From: Oscillatoriaceae cyanobacterium Prado104
GTDB taxonomy: Bacteria > Cyanobacteriota > Cyanobacteriia > Cyanobacteriales > Microcoleaceae
NCBI GenBank assembly: GCA_025454405.1
Contig: JALOON010000039.1
Location: 1-63,634, forward strand
Length of the DNA stretch: 63,634 bases
Direction: 5' to 3'
Below, in pieces: positions 57,504 to 63,634 of this stretch (its first letter is position 1; each line of letters begins with the position of its first letter). The notes below the pieces were generated by a model that had not been told where the DNA came from, searched no databases, and saw only the letters and a program-made list of their open reading frames with translations. Position numbers and translations under genes: made by a program.

Positions 57504-57701
57504 ATGGACCCGTTAATTGGATTGCTGTTACTGGGCTGTTACGGAGGCGGGATTTGGAAATTCTGGAGCGGTTTCGATCGCACCAACTTCAACAGAAATT
57601 TTCAAAACCGCTTGGTGCTGTCGCTGTTGTGGCCTGCGTTAATTTTTAATAAGCCTTACCGCCAAAACTTTACAAAAGCTCTCAAAGGTTCAAAAAGGTA
57701 A
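57504..57701 (+). CDS. Small conserved-type membrane protein
   Basis: 65 residues from MDPLIGLLLLGCYGGG, with GGAGG seven to eight bases upstream. One hydrophobic segment at the N-terminus and a second at LVLSLLWPALIF. Function unknown. It ends eight bases before the methyltransferase, so the two are probably co-transcribed. Confidence 0.75.
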   Translation: MDPLIGLLLLGCYGGGIWKFWSGFDRTNFNRNFQNRLVLSLLWPALIFNKPYRQNFTKALKGSKR

Positions 57702-57709
57702 TTTTCAGG

Positions 57710-58447
57710 ATGTCTAAAAAGTCCGAACGCCCTGCATCGAATCCAGAGCAAAGCTGGTTTGCTAAGGGAAAATCCGACAACTGGCAGGGGCTGCTATCGC
57801 AAGTTGCTGCTAGGTTCGATCGAGAATACCGGGGAGAAGCTTTCGCTTGGCCCGAAGAAGTGGAATCAATGCCGATTTTTCTGGAATTGGCATCAGGTGC
57901 CCTCCAAGCAAAAACAGTTTCTCCGTTTTGGCAAATTGCCAAACCTCAAAAAAATCAGCGCTGTTTGGATATCGGCTGCGGAGTGAGCTTTTTAATCTAT
58001 CCTTGGCGCGATTGGGAAGCTTTTTTTTACGGTCAAGAAATCAGCGCGGCGGCCCGGGATGCTTTGAATGCCCGCGGCCCCCAGCTCAATTCTAAGTTGT
58101 TTAAAGGCGTAGAATGGGCACCCGCTCACCAGTTGAATTACGAGCCTGCCCAGTTCGATTTGTGCATCGCTACAGGATTTAGCTGTTATTATCCGATCGA
58201 CTATTGGAGTACAGTTTTAGGGGAAGTCAAGCGGGTACTCAAACCGGGGGGTCATTTGATTTTTGATGTCCTAAATCCCGAGGTTCCTTTAGCTGAAGAT
58301 TGGGCGATTTTGGAAACTTATCGGGCGGGAGAAGTGTTTTTAGAAACCCTTGCGGAGTGGGAGAAACTGATTAAAACTGCTGGGGCGAAAGTAGCAAGAA
58401 AACAAAGCGGCGATTTATTTCAAATGTATAAGATTCAGTACGTTTGA
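57710..58447 (+). CDS. Class I SAM-dependent methyltransferase
   Basis: 245 residues. SAM-binding motif I CLDIGCGVSFLIYP (about 85-98), acidic loop YGQEIS, motif FDLCIATGFSCYYPIDYW, and motif III-like EVKRVLKPGGHLIFDVLNP. N-terminal ~75 residues (ASNPEQSWFAKGKSDNWQGLL) are typical of a cyanobacterial subgroup. Substrate unknown. Confidence 0.88.
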   Translation: MSKKSERPASNPEQSWFAKGKSDNWQGLLSQVAARFDREYRGEAFAWPEEVESMPIFLELASGALQAKTVSPFWQIAKPQKNQRCLDIGCGVSFLIYPWRDWEAFFYGQEISAAARDALNARGPQLNSKLFKGVEWAPAHQLNYEPAQFDLCIATGFSCYYPIDYWSTVLGEVKRVLKPGGHLIFDVLNPEVPLAEDWAILETYRAGEVFLETLAEWEKLIKTAGAKVARKQSGDLFQMYKIQYV

Positions 58448-58632
58448 CAAAAATTTCTGTTCGTTTGTTCGCGAGTCTGTTTGTTTGTCCGCGAGTTGGA
58501 AAGTCAGCTAGATCTTGTTCAGGTCTAGGTATTGGCATTCTCAAATGTTGTTGAAAATGCTGCAATATATCCGTTGAAACGACAGCACAATCATGAAAAA
58601 AACTAAAATATTTGTCGATCGAATCTGCTTTT

Positions 58633-58691
58633 CAGTCCTCTTTTAGAGGACTTTCGCTTTGAGACGGGGGTTTTCAACCCCCGGCGGGCTG
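58633..58691. repeat. Intergenic copy of the two-hairpin palindromic element
   Basis: Same element as in the DUF4347 genes, here outside any gene: CAGTCCTCTTTTAGAGGACT, linker TTCGCTTTGAGA, then CGGGGGTTTTCAACCCCCGG and CGGGCTG. Confidence 0.88.
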
Positions 58692-58723
58692 GTGGGGTAG
58701 CGAGAGGGATTTGGAGAATGCGG

Positions 58724-58930
58724 CATCGAGCTTTTTGACAAAATTTTATTAGCGCTCGATCCAGCTTTTTGACAAAATTTTATTAGCGCTCGATCGAACT
58801 TTTTGATAAAATTGTGTGGGCACTCGATCGAGCATTTGTGACAAAAATGTGTTAGCTTCATCGAACTTTTTGACAAAATTTTGTTAGCTCGATCGAACAT
58901 TTTGATAAAGTCGTGTGGGCGCGCGATCGA
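58724..58930. repeat. Imperfect ~34-bp tandem repeat (six units)
   Basis: Units follow the form CTCGATCGAACTTTTTGACA then AAATTTTATTAGCG, with differences in each unit. It has no spacers and is not a CRISPR array. Followed at about 58938-58990 by CTAAAAT-type heptamers. Confidence 0.85.
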
Positions 58931-59009
58931 ATTAAACTTTAGATTTTAAATCTTAAATCAAACAAATCTAAAATTTAAAATCTAAAATCGCAAAATTTCC
59001 TTTCTGCCT

Positions 59010-59795
59010 TCACTTTTTATCCCCAAATATGTTTGCCACCAACTTAACCACAAGTTCTCGCGGCATAAATCTCGGCAAATTAGCTATTATTAAATTGGCA
59101 AATCCCCCAGTAACAACATTAGATCCATTTTTATCTAAAGCTTGCAAAGCATCGCGCACTACTTCACTAGCAGAAACGAGTTTCTGCCCGCTACTAGAAC
59201 CCAGCGATGTCGGAAATTCAGCTACTTTAAAAAAGTCCGATTCCGTCGCGCCCGGACAAAGTGCTAAAATGCCAACTCCGCAATCTTGATTTTCTACCCA
59301 AAGTGCCTCGCTGAAACTCAGCACAAAAGCTTTGCTCGCCGCGTAAACTGACAGGTAAGGCATCGGTTGAAAGGCTGCAATACTCGCAACATTGATGATA
59401 CTTCCCGATCGGCGTTCCCGCATCCCCTGCAAAAACAAGTGCGAGAGTTCGACTAATGCTACAATATTTAATTGTACCATTTCTACTTGTTTGGCAAGCG
59501 GGCGATCGGCAAAAATTCCGTAATCCCCAAAACCCGCATTGTTCACCAACAAATCGACCGTCAAACCTTTGGCAACTACCGCGTCAAACACGGCAGTTGT
59601 CGCCCCAGGTGCTGTCAAATCTTGAACGATAATTTCGATCGCAATCTTGAATTCCTGTTGCAACTTAGCAGCTAGCTGCTGCAACTTATCCTCGGAACGA
59701 GCCACCAAAATTAAATTATACTGGCGTTGCGCTAATTCGGCGGCAAAAGCTGCGCCTATTCCGCCAGAAGCACCCGTAATTAAAGCTGTTGGCAT
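59010..59795 (-). CDS. Short-chain dehydrogenase/reductase (SDR)
   Basis: 261 residues. Cofactor loop TGASGGIG (residues 7-14), NNAG (85-88), catalytic Ser138 in NVASIAAF, Tyr151 and Lys155 in YAASK, all as in classical SDRs. ARS at 32-34 in place of an acidic residue suggests NADPH. Substrate unknown; resembles the DltE-like cyanobacterial SDRs. No operon partner is evident. Confidence 0.92.
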   Translation of the reverse strand: MPTALITGASGGIGAAFAAELAQRQYNLILVARSEDKLQQLAAKLQQEFKIAIEIIVQDLTAPGATTAVFDAVVAKGLTVDLLVNNAGFGDYGIFADRPLAKQVEMVQLNIVALVELSHLFLQGMRERRSGSIINVASIAAFQPMPYLSVYAASKAFVLSFSEALWVENQDCGVGILALCPGATESDFFKVAEFPTSLGSSSGQKLVSASEVVRDALQALDKNGSNVVTGGFANLIIANLPRFMPRELVVKLVANIFGDKK

Positions 59796-60014
59796 GAGAT
59801 TCAGTCCGCTGTTTGTCTAAAGTTTAATTTGACTGCACAAAACTACCCAAAAACCTCTGTTTATGGCAAAAACCTGCGATGTTGGCAAGAGATATTGGCG
59901 CAGAAACCGGATGTTTGAGTTCCTTTGAGTCCCCGCGCGATCGAGTGGCTTCACATATTTTAACAAATATTTGACCAAACAACCTGTAAAATCGAAATAA
60001 ACCAAGCAAGTGTT

Positions 60015-61355
60015 ATGGCGCGCCTGACAAATCGAGCTTTTGAAATCCTGCGGGCCGAAGTAGATAAATGCGCGGCTGCTGAGGGTATAGCGGGGGAAGT
60101 TTACCGGAAAATGGTGATGAGGCGGTTGGAAAAACTGCGATCGCAAGACGGTACTTTCGCAACGAGAGATGAAATCCGCGATACTTTCAAAGATGAATTT
60201 CCTAAATTTAGCGAACAAGCGCTCAAAGCTGCCCTCAAGGCAAACAAGCCGCCCGGATTGTTCGGCAAAATTGTCTTTGCTGGCGGTTTGTTGGGCAGCG
60301 CGGCGGGGATAATTTGGCTGATTAACTTGCCTTTTCCGATGATTCGCTGGCCCGTCGCGAACACCATGCCAATATTATTGCTGCCGAGTTTTATCAGTAT
60401 GGATTACAATTACCGACAGGCGATCGCGCTTGTGGAACAATCAGATCAACTGGTAAATAAAGCGACTGCTGTTGCCGATTTCGACTTGGGCGAAACCAAA
60501 GTCAAACAAGCTCAAAAACATCTCGATGCCCTGCCGGTATGGTTCCTCGGTTATTACCCTCAAAGGTACTGTTCTCTTTTCGGCTGCACTTGGCGGTTTA
60601 CTTTAGATGAATTTCAAGAAGCCCGCAAAAATATCGGGCGGATGGACGCTCAAATTTTCCAGCAAAAAAACGCTTTTAAGGAGTTAGAAGCAGCCGAAGC
60701 ATCTCTCAACAGTGCCAAACAGGAATACCAGCAAGCAAAAACAGCAGCAGAAAGGCAAACAGCGAGTGCAAATTGGCAAAGCGCGATCGATCGGCTGAAT
60801 CAAATTTCCACCGAAACTTTAGCGGGAGAAACTGCTAAGAAAAAACTGCAAGCAGCCGAGAGAGATTTTCAAGAAATCGGAGGAGTTGCTACCGGATCGG
60901 CGCTTACGGATAACTTAATCGAAGCAGCAAAAGAATTTGCCATGTCGGCCGCCGTCGCTTCGCAAAACCCGCCCCATCCTGCAGCGCAGTGGGAAAAAAT
61001 TACTGGATTGTGGGAAGAGGGAATTAACCGCTTGAGAATGGTTCCTGCCGACAATCCGGGCTACCTCGATGCTCAAACCAAACTAGCTGAATACCAGAAA
61101 AATTTAGGAACTGCTCAAATCAGACTCCAAGCAGAAACAGAGTCGTTACAAGCTTTTCAAGATGCTAAAAAATTGTTTGCCAACTTGCAAAATGATGCGA
61201 ATTCTCCCAGTCAAAATCCCGGCAATTCTTTGAAGCAGTTGCAGGAAATTATTAATGAATTAGAATCGGTTAAGCCGGGAACTACTGTTTATCCAGAGGC
61301 TGAAAAATGGCTGCGATCGGCTCGTAAAAAGCAGCAAGAATGGCGGAAAAATTAA
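60015..61355 (+). CDS. Membrane-anchored coiled-coil protein, unknown
   Basis: 446 residues. N-terminal ~85 residues charged and helical; one or two hydrophobic segments (IVFAGGLLGSAAGIIWLI, about 86-105, and TMPILLLPSFI, about 116-127); then a long Gln/Ala/Lys-rich coiled-coil region (about 140-440). No enzymatic motif. Converges with the FHA kinase gene, with 16 bases between them. Family seen in cyanobacteria as hypothetical, to my knowledge. Confidence 0.82.
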   Translation: MARLTNRAFEILRAEVDKCAAAEGIAGEVYRKMVMRRLEKLRSQDGTFATRDEIRDTFKDEFPKFSEQALKAALKANKPPGLFGKIVFAGGLLGSAAGIIWLINLPFPMIRWPVANTMPILLLPSFISMDYNYRQAIALVEQSDQLVNKATAVADFDLGETKVKQAQKHLDALPVWFLGYYPQRYCSLFGCTWRFTLDEFQEARKNIGRMDAQIFQQKNAFKELEAAEASLNSAKQEYQQAKTAAERQTASANWQSAIDRLNQISTETLAGETAKKKLQAAERDFQEIGGVATGSALTDNLIEAAKEFAMSAAVASQNPPHPAAQWEKITGLWEEGINRLRMVPADNPGYLDAQTKLAEYQKNLGTAQIRLQAETESLQAFQDAKKLFANLQNDANSPSQNPGNSLKQLQEIINELESVKPGTTVYPEAEKWLRSARKKQQEWRKN

Positions 61356-61371
61356 CAATTGGCAGAAACTC

Positions 61372-62736
61372 TCAACTCTCAATAACTGTTAACAGCGCTT
61401 GCTTAAATTCCGCTGCTGTTTTATAATAAATGTCGGGATTGTCAATTAAGGCTCGATCGATAACTTCAGCTAGCGGTTTGGGGATGGCAGAAGTGCGATC
61501 GAGAATTGGCACCGCATCAGATTGCAACACTGCAAAAATCGGATCTTTGCCCACCAAATCGCGGGGAAACTCGCCAGTTAACATAAAATACAAACAAGCC
61601 GCCGCCGCCCACACATCAACCTCGGGTTTGGCGCACTTAAAATCAATTACTTGCTGTCGCGGCATAAAACACGGCGTTCCTGCCGCAGTACCCGTCAGCG
61701 TTTGGCCGCTCAATCCGGCTTGGTCAAAAGCTTTTGATAATCCATAATCTCCAATTTTAGCAACTTGTTTACCGCCCGCATTCGCCAGAAAAATATTTCC
61801 CGGTTTCAAATCTCGGTGAATCAAACCCCGTCCTTTGGCAAAGCTACCATCAGCCAATTTGACATTCGGAATTTCCGCATGGTGCGTGTAAGTCAAACCA
61901 TCTAAAACTTGCAGGGTAATTGCCACCGCTTCAGCAACAGGCAAAGTCCTGACGCCGCGTTTTTCCATTAAATCCAGAACGCTGCCACCATCGCAGAATT
62001 CCATAGTAAAAAAGAAAGTTTCATCAGCATAACCCGACTCTTTCAATCCTACCACATTGGGATGTTTTAAATATTTCATATTTTCAACTTCCCGCAAAAA
62101 CCAATTGACGGCGCGCTGATTTGCCGCTACTTTTGGCAGCATCACTTTCAGCGCTACTTTTTCCTTTGTCTGCTTGTGTTCTGCCAGATAAACTAAACTA
62201 AAACCGCCCTTACCCAATTCTTTAAGTAAAACGCAATCGCCGAGAACTCCAATATTGCTTTCATTTCCCACAGCTTTTAACAGAAAAGCTTTGAGCATTT
62301 CCCACAAATTCGGTTGATTTGAGGGAATAGTCGGGGGTATTTGATGTTGGATATTTTTGACATTTTCCGGGTCGGGGGCAATGGCAACTCTAAAGGAAGT
62401 ATCGCTGAGTGTAAATTCATCTCCGCCCTGCAAGTCGCATTCGGGAAAATGGATTTTTGCAGCTTCTTCGGGAGTTTGATGTGCTTCTCGCTGGCCGATT
62501 TTTTTGCCGTTAACAAAGGTGCCATTTTTGCTGCCAAAATCGCGGATGCGGATATCGGGAGGATTGATATCGAGGAAGCAGTGATAGCGGGAAATGGTGG
62601 AGTGTTTGTCGTCGTTGGGAATTTTGGGATAGCAATCTTTAGCGCGGCCGATGATGCAGGTGGTGCGGGATTCAAAGGTAAATTCTCGGCCTTTGAGATT
62701 GCCGGTGGTGATGGTGAGGGTGCTTTTTGAGGTCAT
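61372..62736 (-). CDS. FHA domain - Ser/Thr protein kinase
   Basis: 454 residues. N-terminal FHA domain (about 20-110) with GRA, SRYH and NGTFVNG signatures, which binds phosphothreonine; Hanks-type kinase from about 170 (LGKGGFSLVYLAEHKQTKEKVALKVML for the P-loop and Lys, HRDLKPGNIFL catalytic loop, DYGLSKAF in place of DFG, and PCFMPRQQ activation part). The DFG to DYG change is frequent in this family. No membrane segment, so cytosolic. Substrates unknown. Confidence 0.92.
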   Translation of the reverse strand: MTSKSTLTITTGNLKGREFTFESRTTCIIGRAKDCYPKIPNDDKHSTISRYHCFLDINPPDIRIRDFGSKNGTFVNGKKIGQREAHQTPEEAAKIHFPECDLQGGDEFTLSDTSFRVAIAPDPENVKNIQHQIPPTIPSNQPNLWEMLKAFLLKAVGNESNIGVLGDCVLLKELGKGGFSLVYLAEHKQTKEKVALKVMLPKVAANQRAVNWFLREVENMKYLKHPNVVGLKESGYADETFFFTMEFCDGGSVLDLMEKRGVRTLPVAEAVAITLQVLDGLTYTHHAEIPNVKLADGSFAKGRGLIHRDLKPGNIFLANAGGKQVAKIGDYGLSKAFDQAGLSGQTLTGTAAGTPCFMPRQQVIDFKCAKPEVDVWAAAACLYFMLTGEFPRDLVGKDPIFAVLQSDAVPILDRTSAIPKPLAEVIDRALIDNPDIYYKTAAEFKQALLTVIES

Positions 62737-62756
62737 TTTAATTTAGGATGAATTCT

Positions 62757-62822
62757 AGAAACCGGGTTTTTGGCAAAAATATTGCATCGCAGCCTTAAAT
62801 CCTGGAAAAACCCGGTTTCTTT
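62757..62822. repeat. Inverted AGAAACCGGGTTTTT repeat pair
   Basis: GAAACCGGGTTTTTGGC and GAAAAACCCGGTTTCTTTGG face each other. Same family as at 3003-3068. Confidence 0.85.
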
Positions 62823-62904
62823 GGTCGAAATGAGTAAGTCTTGTACGCATAAATTGCGCCTTATTTCCGTAGGGATACGGCACTGCCTTATCCTCAATGA
62901 TTAA

Positions 62905-63261
62905 TTACTCCTCAACATTTACATTTTCAAACAAAATAGGTTGAATTCGACTCAACACTTCCTGAATTACATCTCGCGGACATTCACTAATAAAACTTGC
63001 TTGCCTTGCGCGATAATCTAAAGAACGCAGTTGGTCTGTCATAATTAAACCCGTTACCGCTTCACCTTCGGGAATCGGAACATAAAACGGATTTTTGCGT
63101 TGTGTGTTGCTAATAGGGCAGACAAAAACAAACCCCATTTTTCGGTTAAATCTAGTTTGACTCACAACCAGTGCAGGTCTAATTCCCATTTGTTCGTGTC
63201 CTGCTTGGGGGTCAAAATTGAGGCGAATGAAATGACCTCGTTCGGGAATATAGTTTACCAA
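62905..63261 (-). CDS. MazF/PemK family toxin
   Basis: 118 residues from the TTG at 63261 (MVNYIPERGHFIRL), chosen because AGGAG lies 7-8 bases upstream and family members start MVNYIPERG; a TTG nine codons further up is possible. Motifs: GHEQMGIRPALVVSQ, VFVCPISNTQRKNPFYV, MTDQLRSLDYRAR. Endoribonuclease toxin (mRNA interferase) of a type II system; overlaps the antitoxin gene by seven bases, which suits translational coupling. Confidence 0.88.
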   Translation of the reverse strand: MVNYIPERGHFIRLNFDPQAGHEQMGIRPALVVSQTRFNRKMGFVFVCPISNTQRKNPFYVPIPEGEAVTGLIMTDQLRSLDYRARQASFISECPRDVIQEVLSRIQPILFENVNVEE

Positions 63262-63503
63262 ACTTCTTCTCCTTCTGGTTTTCCCCAAGAGACTTCTTCG
63301 CTAGATTCTATTTCGCCTGCCAATAATTCATCTAGAGTATATTTTGAGATTTTATTATTGACCAGCTCTACGACCAGTTTCCCATTTTCTATACTGCAAA
63401 TTACTGAATCATTGTCTTTCAGGTTGAGAAATTTTACAATGTCGTCGGGTATTGGTAAAGCCAAGGAGTTACCGAGTTTGCTGATGTGTATTGTTGCTGT
63501 CAT
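63255..63503 (-). CDS. AbrB/MazE-like antitoxin
   Basis: 82 residues. N-terminal swapped-hairpin DNA-binding motif (TATIHISKLGNSLALPIPDDIVKFL) and acidic C-terminal tail (ELLAGEIESSEEVSWGKPEGEE) that would bind and block the toxin. It precedes the toxin gene. Such antitoxins usually repress their own promoter, here expected in 63504-63560; not resolved. Confidence 0.88.
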   Translation of the reverse strand: MTATIHISKLGNSLALPIPDDIVKFLNLKDNDSVICSIENGKLVVELVNNKISKYTLDELLAGEIESSEEVSWGKPEGEEVW

Positions 63504-63634
63504 ACATTTGCAATGTTAACGCTCAGGTCGATCTATTATAACAGATGGCGTTCAATTTCAACATATTTGCATATTTATTAGCCCCTCTTCTGTTTTGCCT
63601 TGACTCACTGCAATCTCTGTCTTTAATCCTAAAG

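Noticed and set aside
58724..58930. Possible CRISPR array
   Set aside because: Units are contiguous and differ gradually; there are no unique spacers and no cas genes.
59817..60218. 133-residue minus-strand frame
   Set aside because: Opposite the start of the coiled-coil protein gene; composition is not protein-like.

Overview
The window looks like chromosomal DNA of a filamentous, non-heterocystous cyanobacterium of the Microcoleus/Oscillatoria/Tychonema type. The evidence is the very frequent GCGATCGC/CGATCG (HIP1-like) octamers, short tandem heptamer repeats between genes, several Uma2-family endonuclease genes, an FHA-Ser/Thr kinase, AAA-like/WD40 STAND proteins, a PEP-CTERM protein, and large DUF4347/Calx-beta/RTX surface proteins. 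This assignment rests on gene content only; no rRNA or tRNA was seen.

Layout. (1) 1-19.5 kb, minus strand: a family of giant secreted proteins (DUF4347, FG-GAP, Calx-beta and related beta-sandwich repeats, RTX) that shares a conserved leader and the start context AGGTGTGTTATG. The first gene is frameshifted near 446 and runs off the left edge. (2) 20-24.5 kb, minus strand: an exopolysaccharide export operon, cysC - Wza-like SLBB protein - Wzc-like tyrosine autokinase. (3) 25-39 kb: a mixed accessory region with an FAD oxidoreductase, a broken dienelactone hydrolase, an HTH-TIR-AAA protein, three Uma2 genes, a 5-FTHF cyclo-ligase-like protein, an AAA-WD40 protein and a PEP-CTERM protein. (4) 39-48 kb, minus strand: three large TPR fusion genes (TPR-GT61, TPR-methyltransferase-TPR-GT61, TPR-sulfotransferase). 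(5) 48-50.4 kb: two small paralogous RTX proteins, one with its 3' end replaced by a TnpB remnant. (6) 50.4-54.7 kb: a long gene-poor stretch, IS200/IS605-superfamily debris, ssb, and an IsrB-type element (RuvC-only relative of IscB) with a probable omega-RNA. (7) 54.8-63.6 kb: a nucleotidyltransferase/phosphomannomutase-like gene lacking its first residues, a methyltransferase, an SDR, an FHA kinase and a MazEF-like pair.

Functional theme. Much of the window fits cell-surface and extracellular-matrix building: RTX/Calx-beta proteins, Wza/Wzc export, sugar-nucleotide synthesis, GT61 glycosyltransferases, and a sulfotransferase that would use the PAPS made by CysC. A sulfated exopolysaccharide or glycoprotein is a reasonable inference but is not shown.

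The most unusual signal is how often dispersed DNA repeats have entered genes. A two-hairpin palindromic element is translated in frame, in both orientations, inside the DUF4347 domain of three paralogues. Other repeat families lie in frame in the FAD oxidoreductase, the AAA-WD40 gene and a TPR-GT61 gene, and four further genes take their stop codons from intergenic repeats. All gene calls come from reading the sequence; no database search was run.
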